Positions 11,853 through 23,462 of a stretch of 64,000 bases of DNA are shown one piece after another (position 1 is the stretch's first letter; the number at the start of each line of letters is the position of its first letter). Origin of the DNA: Amanita rubescens (lineage: Eukaryota > Basidiomycota > Agaricomycetes > Agaricales > Amanitaceae); assembly GCA_015039365.1 (NCBI GenBank), contig WION01000244.1, positions 16,135 through 80,134 on the forward strand, in the 5' to 3' direction. The notes beneath the pieces were generated by a model. The model was not told where the DNA came from, ran no database searches, and saw only the letters and a list, made by a program, of their open reading frames with translations. Made by a program: the position numbers and the translations under genes.

Positions 11853-12290
11853 TCACCCCATCTATGTTCCGAGTTCAATTCCTTCTGTTCCCTTCGTTCC
11901 TCAGTGCTTCGGACACCTTCCACTCGTTCACCTTCATCTTCGGCACCCTCTCTGCACCTGAGACTCCCTTCAGACTGACCTCCGTAGTCCCTTTGGCTGA
12001 ACGCACTTCCACATCGGCCTTCTTCTGATCGTTTCACCAGTCCCAGTCCAAATCTGGTCACAGTCCAGTCCAGTTCTGGTTTTTTTCAGTCCTAATGGAC
12101 TGGACTTTCAAACACTACCCGTAACCCCTCCAGTGTATACCCTGAACCCAGGACCCTAACTGAATTAGGGTCTATATAATACCATGAACCCCCCCTGCTT
12201 ACCCTAAACCCCCCACCCTCACTGACTTAGGCCTATATAATCCAGGAGAAAATGGTTCTTTATTATACATATATAGGTATAAAATCCACA

Positions 12291-15200
12291 TTAATGTGCT
12301 GAAGATATATCAGCTAGTATTCCAGCCCAAAAGAAACTGGACTTACATAATAAATTGTTAAGAACTAATTTTCTGTATTCAGCACACTCTTCTTCAGATG
12401 GGCAATGCTTCATGATGAACCAATCATTGATGGCCATTGACCTCAAGTAGTTGTCCAGGTCTTGGTCAACCAGTGCATGCTGGGTGTTGAGATAATATTG
12501 CCAGGCCTTGGTGAATCCATCATTAGAATTGCAGCCTTGCTGGACAAGCCAGAAGGAATGTTCAAGACAGATGAGGATGGCTGTACAGGTAATGGTAAGA
12601 AACTGTAAATATAAAAGAAATGGCAAAATTAATCAGACCAATGAAACAATGCAAAGAAGGTACCTATGTAATTGGGAATACTTAAGTGAAGGGAATGAAA
12701 AGAATGAAATATGATCCTACATTGAATTGAGTGTCCATAAGACCTTGAACATGTTTCACCTGTGAATTCATGCCTATTAATAAAGTAGGGCAAAGAGAGT
12801 AGGTGGGAAAGACAGGTACAAACTAAACAAGATGTGAGAGTGATGTCAGGAATTCAGGAGATGCACAGTGACTCACTTTCTGGATGGGATTTCATGGTAA
12901 CATGTCAGCAATTCAAATTGGGCTAGGAGGCACACAGTCACTCACAACCTGTATGAGATTTCATTGCAACATGTCAGCAATTCAAATTGAGCTAGGAGGA
13001 ACACAGTCACTCACAAACTGGATGGGATTTCATTGCAACATGTCAGCAATTCAAATTGAGCTAGGAGGCACACAGTCACTCACTCGCTGGATGGCAACAT
13101 GTCAGCAGTTCAAATTGAGCTACTGAGGCACATAGTCACTCACTTCCTGGATGGGATTTCATGGCAACATGTCAGCAATTCAAATTGAGCTATGTACAGT
13201 CACTCACAAACTGGAGGGGATTTCATGGTAACATGTTAGCAATTCAAATTGAGCTAGGAGGCACACAGTCACTCACAAACTGCATGGGATTTATGGCAAC
13301 ATGTCAGCAATTCAAATTGAGCTAGGGGGCACACAGTCACTCACAAACTGGATAAAATTTCATGGCAATATGTCAGCAATTCAAATTGAGCTAGGAGGCA
13401 CACAGTCACTCACTCGCTGGATGGGTTTTCATGGCAACATGTTAGCAATTCAACTTGAACTAGGAGGCACACAGTCACTCACTCCCTGGATGGGATTTCA
13501 TGACAACATGTTAGCAATTCAAATTGAGCTAGGATGCACACAGTCACTCACTGACTGGATGAAATTTCCAACATGTCAACAGTTCAAATGAGCTTGGAGG
13601 CACAGTCACTCACTCCCTGGAGGGGATTTCATGGTAACATGTCAGCAATTCAAATGCACTAGGAGGCACAATCACTCACTCCCTGGATGGGATTTCATGG
13701 TAACATGGCAGCAATTCAAATTGAGCTAGGAGGCACACAGTCACTCACTTCCTGGATGGGATTTCATGACAACATGTCAACAATTCAAATTGAGCTAGGA
13801 GGCACACAGTCACTCACTCCCTGGATGGGATTTCATGGTAACATGTCAGCAATTCAAATTGAACTAGGAGGCACACAGTTACTCACTCCCTGGATGGGAT
13901 TTCATGGCAACATGTCAGCAATTCAAATTGAGCTAGGGGGCACATAGTCACTCACTCGCTGGATGGATTTCATTGCAACATGTCAGCAATTCAAATTGAG
14001 CTACTGGAGGCATACAGCACTCACTTGCTAGATGGGATTTCATGACAACATGTCAGCAATTCAAATTGAGCTAGGAGGCACACAGTCACTCACAAGCTGG
14101 ATGGGATTTCATGGTAACATGTCAGCAATTCAAATTAAGCTAGGAGGTGCACAGTCACTCACTCCCTGGATGTGATTTCATGGCAACATGTCAGCAATTC
14201 AAATTGAGCTAGGAGACACACAGTCACTCACTTCCTGGATGGGATTTCATGGCAACATGTTAGCAATTAAAATTGGGCTAGGAGGCACACAGTCACTCAC
14301 AACCTGGATGGATTTCATGGTAACATGTCAACAATTCAAATTGAGCTAGGAGGCACAAAACCACTCACTTCCTGGATGGGATTTCATGGCAACATGTTAG
14401 CAATTCAAATTGAGCTAGGAGGCACACAGTCACTCACTCCCTGGATGGGATTTCATGGCAACATGTCAGCAATTCAAATTGAGCTACAGGGCACACAGTC
14501 ACTCACTTTCTGGATGGGATTCCATGGCAACATGTCAGCAATTCAAATTGAGCTAAGAGGAATGGAGTCACTTACTCCCTGGATGAGATTTCATGGCAAC
14601 ATGTTAGCAATTCAAATTGAGCTAGGACTCGGCACACAGTCACTCACAACCTGGATGGAATTTCATGGCAACATGTTAGCAATTCAAGTTAAGCTAGGAG
14701 GCACAGTCACTCACTCCCTGGATGGGATTTCATGGCAGCATGTCAGCAATTCAAATTGAGCTAGGAGGCACACAATCACTCACAAACTGGATGGGATTTC
14801 ATGGCAACATGTTAGCAATTCAAATTGAGCTAGGAGGCACACAATCACTCACAAACTGGATGGGATTTCATGGCAACATGTCAGCAATTCAAATTGAGCT
14901 AGTCAGAGGCACACAGTCACTCACTTCCTGGATGGGATTTCACAGCAACATGTCAGCAATTCAAATTGAGCTAGGAGGCACACAGTCACTCACAAACTGC
15001 ATGGGGTTTCATGGCAACATGTAAGCAATCCAAATTGAGCAAGGAGGCACACAGTCACTCACAACCTGGATGGGATTTCACAGCAACATGTCAGCAATTT
15101 ACATCAAGTGAAGGAGGCACACAGCAACTCACCTTCCAGATAATGAGGTGAATCATTTCTATCAATTTGGAATCCTCCAAGTAACTTGCTTATTACCTCC

Positions 15201-16806
15201 TATACACTGCATTCACAGGTTGACTTCCTAGTATGACTTTGAAATTCTCACATTTCTCTCCTTATCATTTACATAATTAGTATATTGTTAAATCAGCTTA
15301 ATGTCACACCCACATACTGAATATCCAGGTTAAACCTTGTCACCAATATTGGGTCATGATACTTACATCCTGAAATATCTGTCATCACCATCTTCCCTGG
15401 CTCAAGCAGAAGTGGATTCTCACATGATGCTTCACAATGTCAGTCATAGGTCAAGAAAATGTATTTCAATTTTCATACCTGCCAATAGCAATGTCCAAAC
15501 CAAGATGCAGCCTTGTAAATCAAGCCATGCTTTGTTTATTTGAGCACTCAAATCTCTACAATTGAAGAAAAATGTACCACTGTTGAGGTATTCTCAAAGA
15601 TAAACCTCATAGAGAGATAAGTTGCAGCAACACTGGTATATGAGTGGATGACAGACTTGTTCACTGCATATTCAATGCAGACCTCTAGGTTATTCTGTTG
15701 GACAGTGACAAACAACATCTTCAGTGCCAAGTCATCAATTGATGCTGCTGTTTGTTTGATTAGTTCCCCAACTTGTTCCTGATCATTACCATTTTCCTCT
15801 TGGATGGCTGGCCATGCTATAAGTCCCAAGATTGGTTGCTAAAGGATAAGAGACATACATTCAAATCGCACATATGCACAAGGTGGAAACTTGTAGCCCT
15901 TAAGTGGCTTCTCAAATTTCTTCTCCAAGGTAGCACAAGCAATTTCTCTATTCTTCTCATCTTCTTCATTCCTATCATAGACTTGTGTGATGAGATCATC
16001 AAATTTTGTGAAGATTGCCACAACCGGAACTGTCTGTGGTCAGTCACAGTGAAGATTCTATTGAACAATCTTACCATTCCCACAATATTGCTCATTGAAG
16101 AACCTCTGTTCCAATTCCAATAATGGGCGAGATACATCTGGAGCAAAACAAAACCTGAACACATTGTCAGTTGCACTGCCACATAAAGGAAGGATAACAC
16201 ACCATATCGCATGGATTTGGTCCTTTACTTCAGTTGCTTTTGCCTTCTCCTGTATGAAAGAGAGTACATCCTGAAGTTCCTGCTCGCCTCCTGCCTCAAA
16301 ACCAGGAGAGTCATGGAAGATAAATTGTGGGTTGCTCTTGAATGAAAACTCTTCCTGTACATTATGAATCCCTCGCTAGAGCATCCGAGTCAAAGTCAAT
16401 GACCTGTTTAGAGAAATACGCAAGGATCACCTTCGAGGACGGGTTAATCTGTCGGTGAAGGGGTGATGATGGTGGGGTATCAAGCAAAGTGGATACTATC
16501 TCTTACCTGGTTGTAAACTGGATCCTCCCTCGTATTGCAGACCCGCTTCAGCAGCGTCGTTTTACCAGCATTCGCCCTCCCGATGACGAGGATACGGAAG
16601 TGGGTGTACTTGGCCCGAAGTTTCGCAGCTTCTACCGGGTCGGTCGTCATCGTTGGTACAGTGAGTGCTAGATCAGCTGGAGCCACATCAACGGTTGGAG
16701 GCGCCGAATTCGAGAGGCTAGGAGGCGATCCCCGTCCGAACATCTTCCTCAGGCGATTACGAAATCCCTTGGACTCTTTGGCAGTCTGCGACCGTTGGTC
16801 AGCCAT
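12291..16806 (-). CDS. GTPase (P-loop G-domain) gene with giant array-bearing intron
   Basis: A fungal GTP-binding protein family with a hydrophobic C-terminal part. Exons read in frame on the minus strand are 16806-16507, 16448-16431 (an 18-nt exon), 16375-16203, 16154-16075, 16029-15859, 15807-15606, 15555-15479 and 15429-15367. The last exon is 12602-12291, with a hydrophobic start (TITCTAILICLEH). Exons between 15366 and 15133 are uncertain. The G1 motif GRANAGKT is at residues 76-83, the G3 motif DSPG near 128-131 and the G4 motif TKFD near 200. The start ATG at 16806 (MADQ) is preferred over one 14 codons upstream. The intron before the last exon contains the tandem array described separately. 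CpG is frequent upstream of about 16,360 and scarce through the rest of the gene. No function beyond GTP binding is assigned. Confidence 0.75.
12822..15132 (-). repeat. Tandem array of 33 mini-intron units with variable triplets
   Basis: Thirty-three units, mostly 69 bp (range 60-72), lie head to tail; a degenerate extra unit occupies 12822-12876. Read on the coding (minus) strand of the GTPase gene, each unit is GTGAGTGACTGTGTGCC... TTGCTGACATG... CCCATCCAG, a complete fungal-type intron of about 66 nt. Donors are GTRAGT in 33 of 33 (one GTAAGT). Acceptors are YAG in 33 of 33 (one TAG). The branch motif is CTRAC in 28 of 33, and 32 keep the branch A, about 25 nt before the acceptor. Between each acceptor and the next donor are exactly three bases. 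In coding sense these are GGA x9, TTT x7, GAA x5, GTT x4, CGA x3, AAA x2, and TCA, CAA and CTT once each. The units themselves are nearly identical. Confidence 0.9.
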
Positions 16807-16849
16807 ATCGATGAGGGGAGGAGATAAGAAGAGCTTTAGGCTCGTCACT

Positions 16850-18857
16850 TGGAACGCTACTTATGGAAGGCGATCGTTACACAGTTCTCCCACGTCGTCC
16901 ATCGCGTCCTATAGTAACCCTCATCAACACCCCTTCCCGACAGGAGGTCTCGCAGACTCTGTTCTCAGCAACCTGAGAAGACCTCAGCACTCAATCTGGA
17001 ACTCCGACCTCATCTTTCTCAGTTCCCAATCTTGTTCTTCCCACGGAAAACCCGCTGCTGCTGTCCTTCTTCCGCTCGTCATCATCGGCGCCATCGTGAT
17101 CTGGGACATGGTCGAATGACGGTGTCTCCTATGCCACCGACCTCGCCCTTCCACAGATTCGTCCCTTCATTGACCGTCCTTCCACAGACTACAAATTGAC
17201 CACCCCAATGGCCATAGTCACGTCTCGGCCAATTCATCGCAACCTAACCTCAAGCTACTGGCGATATGCGGAGGATAAGGCTAACGGACTGGGTATGCGA
17301 GCTGTTCCGAACAGGCTGTACGGCGCTACACGCAAACGACGGAGATGGACAGTGGGGACCAACACTTACGAAGGTGTGTTCATCCCTTACCGTATCAAAA
17401 CTTGACTGACCCCCTTCCTCAGGCTTCCGAGTCAGGTCCTTCATGCGCCCGTCAACGTCTATAAAATCCATATCTGCGCCATCTCCTACCCGATATCCGT
17501 ACGTCACGATCCAACCTGACCGACGCACAGGCCCATGGCATGTCATCGAACGTAATCCAGCTACCAGCGTCGTTCATGTCTGCCTGCCGCCTACTCCGCT
17601 CTATCTAGTTTGGTCCCTGCTGCTGCAGACATGTCTCTCAACATGGCCTCATCTTCCTCGGCTGCCTCCCAATCTTCTTCCCACGGAAAAAATCGTCGCT
17701 GCCGTCCTACTTCCTCTCTTCCTCCTCGTCCCCCCGCATGATTGGAGACCTTACTTCCCCCTCACCCGACACGGCTTAGATCCGCTGTCGAGGTATAGGT
17801 CCGCGAAATGCCGCTCTGGCTGATACTATTGGTTCCGGTGAACGTGTATCTCGCGTTCAGATATTTCTACCCGTGTCTTCTTTGCTACCGACCCCGCCCT
17901 TCCACAGATTTCGTCATACACCCGGCACTTCCTACGCCTCTCGCGCATTCCATTCTGCTTATGAACCGCCTGTCCTTTCTCTTCCTGCCGTGTACAGTCA
18001 CAAGGAAATAGGAAAAGAAAACTCGGTCGAAGTCGACGTCACCCTAGTCCATGACAAATCCAGCGCAGAAGATATCGCGTCGAGACGCAGAGTGGTTAAA
18101 CAATGAAGACTCCAGTTAGTAAGTCGTTTACTCCTCGTACAATGGATGATCCATGATGCCTAATCCACTACCTCAGTGATGCACACCGGATCATGTGCCT
18201 CTACGAGCGATCCCTTCATCAAACCCTACTGATCTTCTTTCATGGTCCAAATCAAGGAATAACCGGCCGACGACCTCCTTCCTCCCGGCTCCATTACTAT
18301 GCCAGAACCCACTCACTACGAGTCCACTACTGAGGCCGCACCCGTGTCTTCCGGCTGTCGCCTCATGAATCGGATGAGCTACCCGATGCACCGGTCATAC
18401 GAAGCGCAAATCTCAATAGTAAGTTCGGTTGATATCCTCCTCGCCCTTATCTGTCCAATCTAACTACCGAGTGTAACAGTGATTATAACCGCATATCATC
18501 TTCACTCGCTCTCCTTTAATCACACCATGGTCGACACCAAGGCTCCTGTACAAAAATACAAAGGTGTACCCACAAATCATTACTACTCCTTCTCGCTCAA
18601 CCTAATGACCTCCAACAATTTGGAGCGGTTAGATTTGTACAACCATAGTGCAAATGCGAATAGTAAGGAAATTATTTGCTTGAATGCTCCCTTCGCTACG
18701 CTTGGCGAATGCGTTCACGAGGAAGGACCTCATTCCTGCCCGGGTCTTAGCACTGGTATTACGTACAGACTGTATAACAATTTTTTCTTCCTTATTTCGA
18801 AAAATTAAGATAAATTACACCGATAACGATACTCATTCCGCCATAACTCGTACTCAC
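16850..18857. other. Region without a supported gene; degenerate internal duplication
   Basis: No frame here matches a family I recognise. A diverged duplication is visible. The words TCTTCCCACGGAAAA...CGCTGC and CGACCYCGCCCTTCCACAGAT occur at 17035-17165 and again at 17680-17910, in the same order and orientation. The plus-strand frames are short and interrupted. This may be the 5' flank of the GTPase gene mixed with old gene debris. Confidence 0.4.
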
Positions 18858-20011
18858 TCAGCCAATCAAGGTCTTTCGCTCCCGGTCCACCCCCAATCGC
18901 CCCTGAGCTGCCTGCGCTTTCAAGCTGTCTTGGGTCGACGAACTATCGACACTAAACTCCCTCTCGCAGTACTTCCTCTTTGACGATGTACCGCAATTCA
19001 TCGTGCACCGAGATGAGGCATCGCGCTCGGATATGGTCCCGCATGATGAGGTATAGATCAGTATGTGGAAATAATCCACACCCGAGCAGCCGTTTGTGGA
19101 AGCCTATAGATCTTCCACGTGTTTTTTAGCTTCCAGTATTGACATCGTCACATCATCGCGTTGGCTTGGATGAGTGGCTGAGTATCTTTCGAATGCAAAT
19201 CCGTTCCAGCGCTTTTCGTCCCTTCGAGTATCATCCGCCCCGATGCCGTCGCATTGTGCATACCAAACTGCGCGTCTCCCAACCCGAGATCCACACAGCT
19301 ATTCTGAATCCATACCCCCACCGACGATCGTGTAGCCGGGTGGTGCACAGACTACTGCTTTCAGTTCCGACCTGAAGTTGTTCTTCCCCACGTTGGAAGC
19401 AGTTAACTTTTGAAGTCTTTTCAATCGCGCGGTAGGTGACGGTGCCCCTGAGGATGACTTGAGGGAGAATCATGCCGCACTTGTCATCCTTATCCTCGAC
19501 GTTCTCGGAACCCAACTTCCGCCCACGGCCCTCCCAAACGATCTATCTCTCAAGCGCATCCAATACCCACACAGCGCGTCCAACGCCTCTTTCACCTCTC
19601 CACCCGGACTCGTTGGCAGCATCTCATGACAATCATCTTGCCGAGGGAGACCCACGTTGACTTTTCACCGTCTTTATGAGGCAACTTGGGGAGCTGTGAT
19701 GAAAAAGTAGCGAAGGTCGAATCGTCGGGGTTGGATGACATCAGAGATGATCCGTGCTTGGAATTTTCCGAGGTGGAAGACGGAACGTGTTATACACAAC
19801 CGCGTTCTATAGACTGAAACAAAAGGTAGCCTCTCCAACGCCAACTTGAGCAAGAGTGGTGCGATTCGGTTTCGAGGCATGAGAGGGAGGTCGCCCCAGC
19901 ACCGCGCTTTCGGCTTCTCCTGCTCTTTCGGCTTTGTCCTTTCCCCGGCTCAAATCGAGTTGAGAGAACCACGGTCCTTGAACAATGACCGATTCGGGAT
20001 CCTTCCATCAC
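18858..20011 (-). pseudogene. Mitochondrial DNA polymerase gamma remnant
   Basis: Several frames on the minus strand together match the polymerase domain of the nuclear-encoded mitochondrial family-A DNA polymerase (MIP1/POLG). In order they are RIAPLLLKL (about 19,870), MILPQVILRGTVTYRAIEKT (about 19,470), SELKAVVCAPPGYTIVG (about 19,370), LGDAQFGMH...LEGTKSAGTDLHSK (19,300-19,180) and VDYFHILI...RARCLISVHDELRYIVKEE (19,080-18,970). Frame changes occur between almost all of them. The polymerase segment between the GTDLHSK block and the VDYFHIL block is missing. A functional enzyme cannot be made from this copy, so the true gene must be elsewhere. No poly(A) tract or target duplication was found, so the copying route is unknown. 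Confidence 0.75.
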
Positions 20012-21122
20012 GCGAGCCGCGGCCTGTATTCGGTCATCCAGGTTTTAAGAGCCAGACAGTAAGACCATCTCTAGCTCGTTATCATGATATGTCATCTCCC
20101 CCAATGCTAACGCCACCTTTGCCTGGCACGGACAAAAGATCTGATTCGTCTTCTTACCGCGAGCGGTACGCAGTTTGTCCACTTCCCCTTTGTCGTCGAA
20201 GCAATCCCAGCCTTCTTTTGCTCGAGAATTCGAGTGGACAGCCTTGCCGTTGGGATGTTGGGTCCGAATGCGACATAAGCTCGCTCGCCTTGCCCTGTTC
20301 CAATTGATATTGCGACCGAGTCTCGCGACGTCCACGGCGGGTGAGTTGAGTGATTCCCAAGTTCTATTTCGTCGACTCTAAGTTCCACTTGAGTATTCAT
20401 TTTCGATGCGGGCGCGATCGAAAGGAAGATGTGGCCCAAAGCGTGGCCCGTGATAGAAAAGGACTAGGCACGCAAAGCGTTGAACTTACCACCGCGGTGC
20501 GGAACGGGATCTAGATCTAAACTGAGACCTCAGACGGGTGGCTGTGCTGCCACGTCAAAGTTACTATGGTACGTATTCAAAAGTGGGCGCATTCTTCACT
20601 AACTTCAAGAGCTAGCTTGCCTGCTGTGCTCACATTTTGACTCGGAGTCTAAGTCAGTTCGGAATATCGAACGCCTGCTCACTGGAAACTCCGACCACGA
20701 GCGCCCACGTAGGCCGTGAACTTTTCTTTACACACAGCAGGACTCGGAACTCATCGTCGGCCTAGGTTGAAGTGTACACAAATCAAACAACAAGTACCAT
20801 CGGGAGGCACGAGATATGGTTTTGAAACGCAAGATAAGCCAAGCCACCCACCTCGTACACGCCATTTTCTGAACTGGTTCTGATTGCTCAGTTTCGTGCT
20901 CGCGTTTGCGTATGCCCGGCTCAAGACCCATCCTTCTAATGAAATTGGAGGATCTCGAACAAGGACTCAGGAACTGGACCGTTACAACAAATGATTCACG
21001 GAAAATGAGTGGCGACTACGGTACCACTCAGGCTACTTTACAAACGACTGCGATAACATACTGATCAATATATTGAAATTTACAAAAACTATATGCATAA
21101 ACCGGGAGTATTGGACCACCGT
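20012..21122. other. Region without a supported gene
   Basis: Short overlapping frames exist on both strands, but none is long, intron-consistent or recognisable. A HPNGKA-like piece near 20,270 (minus) could be another scrap of the neighbouring polymerase gamma copy, but it is out of the expected order, so this is not claimed. Confidence 0.3.
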
Positions 21123-21471
21123 TCACCCAGTACGACGCAAGCCGCTCGTATAAAGACGTGTTAAGGCAGAGGCGGCAGCCTTTTCCTGAGCCTCCGTCTT
21201 ACTACTGCCCGTTCCGTCGCCGTAACTTGTGCCGTCGACTAATACACATTCAATTTACACAATCGATCTATATGGCTGAGATGCTCACTTGTGACACTAG
21301 ACGTCCACAGTCGTGACCTCCGTTTGTCTGTATATCTAGGTGCGGCCATGCGGTATTCAGAGGTCAGCTTGGAGAGAAGCTCACACCACGCTGTATTGAC
21401 TTTCGATCAGCGATTCATTACAAAAAATAAAGTTAAATGATTGTCTTACACTGTTCCGACTTCGTGCTCAT
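21123..21471 (-). CDS. Single dsRNA-binding-domain minigene, copy A
   Basis: A small gene for one double-stranded-RNA-binding domain (alpha-beta-beta-beta-alpha). Exon 1 starts at ATG 21471 and splices at GTGTAAG into an exon reading WCELLSKLTSEYR...LWTSSVT. A third exon reads VDGTSYGDGTGSSKTEAQEKAAASAL, with the GxGxSKxxA signature of the RNA-contacting helix. Unlike its relatives, the third donor is changed (AACACG in place of GTAYGT), so the frame reads through to a stop near 21123 and the C-terminus differs. A TATAAA box lies at about 21,517, roughly 45 nt upstream. It may be functional or a first step in decay. Confidence 0.6.
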
Positions 21472-22205
21472 TCCGCTTGATGCTTTGAAACGACATCCTA
21501 GCTGATAGTTGGCGAGCTTTTATAAACTCTCAGGTCACCGGATTTGACTTGATTCCACAACGCCGTGATAGGTTAGGTTACGGTCATGATCTCGCTGCAG
21601 TGAAGGGTCTGAAAGATCGTCACATTTTCTTGTTCAAGATGGTGAAGCAATAGCGAATTGGTGCTATAGAAGTGAAGAAGAGCAGCGCCTATGGGAGGCG
21701 CTTCGAAGTCAAACTCGACAATGCAATAAAAATGTTTCCAATTTGAGCGCTTCGTAGGTCCTGTTCGGATAGCATGATATTATGGTCATTGTCTGTCCGA
21801 GAACATAATTTGCAATACAAGAACGTTTGACTCGCAGCAGTATAATAGATCCCTTATAAGGGAACCGCCAAGGATATTCCAATTCCCGTATTGTGATGCG
21901 ACTAGCAGCAGCGCACGTTACATTGAGTAGTCACTCCGGGAACAAAAAAGAGTTTCGAGATAGATAGAACGTGAACGGGGATTGTACGAGACAGATTTTC
22001 CCGCTATACGGCGCAAGATGCGGAAAGAGCCAAATGGAGATTGTGGGTCATGGCGGCCCCTTCATTGGGGAACGATGTCGAGAAAGGGCCGAAAACCCAT
22101 CATACCCCCACTTGCAACATTTTATTCTATTCATGCTGTTGCAAGATGTCCTGTACTCTAATCAGAAAATATTTTAACACCATTGCCTGAAAGTACTAGC
22201 GACGT

Positions 22206-23390
22206 TCAATATGAAAAGTATTTTTGGTCGTGAACGAGGGCGTTCTCAACCTGTATGATATACAAGTGTTTAGTTATGGAGGGCGTGTAAGAGCTGGAGT
22301 CCAGACGTACCAAATCCTTCAAAAGACCTAGAACAAGTGAGAGGTTTTCCAAGTTGGCGCCCAAACTGATTTGATCCGCAATAGATATCTGCCGGGAGGC
22401 ATCACCACCCTTGTAAACGAAGAAAGACCACTGTTCGCCCGACGTGATGCAACCTCGCAAAACAGGCAGCCTATATTAATCCAAGTCAGGTAAGTCAAAT
22501 ACAGTGGGAAATGATCAAACTCGTGTTGCTTGCAGTATGACGCCACTGCCATTGCCGCCTGTGGGACTGCAGCTGGTAGGTTGTCTTTCTTGGCTTCGAT
22601 AATGGTAGGAGTGAGAGGCCAGTCTATCGCAGTCGGGTTTGCGAGTGCACCAACAGGATTTTGGAGCAAAAAGCCTAGAGTGTTGGTGTTGTAAGCAGCT
22701 ACCAGAAGGAACAGATATGAAGAGCTTACGGGAGTACTTTGGGGGCACGCTGGCCAGCAGGACATCAACCACTCCGCTGAATGAACGACTCCCTGAAGTT
22801 GTCCCGAAAGTTGTCTTGGAGATAGGAAACTCTGGGATAATATTGACCTCGCTTGTTTCATTTCGCATTGTCGAAGCTAGGCGCAGCAAGATTATATTGG
22901 TCAGTATACGGCACCCGGCCCCAGTCCCGAAATGTATGAGATGGTATGAACATCGGTGGCTGACAGTGGCTTACTACGACAGAGACATGATTACGGACCA
23001 ACTTGATGAGTTCTACGGTGGCGTCGAAAGATAAAAAGCTGGTTGGGAGATCGGCTTTCCCAATAGCTTCGATCTCATCCCTCAGATGGAAAGATAGAAA
23101 GAGAGGGCCAGAACGTATTTGAGCTGCAACAAGAGTAAATGGGTCGACTTTCGAAAACGACGTATGCTGAAGGCCAATTTGTATAAGTAACGGCAGTATC
23201 AGGAGTTGAGGATACAAACCTGAACGACTCCCAATTTTGCACGTAGCTTATCAAGGGCGGGGACAAGTTCCGGAGGCAGATCTTCATCATCTTCATCAAG
23301 CGTTGATTGGAACGTTGCCAGAGCGGTAAGTAGAATGGTTGTGTCTTCTTGTGTTAGGCCAGACAACTTGCGTTTCTTGGGTGCAGTCAT
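22206..23390 (-). CDS. PD-(D/E)XK nuclease-like fungal protein
   Basis: Six exons join in frame to give 282 aa: 23390-23220, 23166-22995, 22876-22730, 22674-22521, 22470-22311 and 22250-22206. The N-terminus is basic (MTAPKKRKL, a likely nuclear signal). The middle has SGVVDVLLAS and then, after an intron, IIEAKKDNLPAAVPQA, fitting the D...ExK core of restriction-endonuclease-like folds. GCITSGEQWSFF follows, the usual next block in a basidiomycete family I recognise by pattern only. The exon 2 donor (GTAATC) and its 118-nt intron are the least certain parts; the other introns are 50-60 nt. Substrate and role are unknown. The gene lies head to head with the MAPKK remnant. Confidence 0.7.
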
Positions 23391-23462
23391 GAATGATCAC
23401 GAACTTTCTCTCACGGTAACTCTGCTCTTGTCTCCGACTTCAACATACGATTATGGCAAAAA

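Noticed and set aside
10940..12241. CCCTAA-containing C-rich motifs as telomere repeats
   Set aside because: Only single CCCTAA/CCCTGAA words occur within a longer repeated motif, not tandem telomeric hexamers.
12884..15024. Plus-strand frames encoding a 23-aa repeat (GFHGNMSAIQIELGGTQSLT)
   Set aside because: They open only because the unit is 69 bp. Units of 60, 62, 64, 66, 67 and 68 bp break the frame into five pieces, while the minus-strand splice signals stay intact in every unit.
15817..16212. 131-aa minus-strand open frame in the GTPase region
   Set aside because: It reads through introns in the wrong frame; the spliced model recovers the G-domain motifs instead.
20154..20360. HPNGKA phrase as part of the polymerase gamma copy
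   Set aside because: It lies on the wrong side of the RIAPLLLKL block relative to the gene order in the family.
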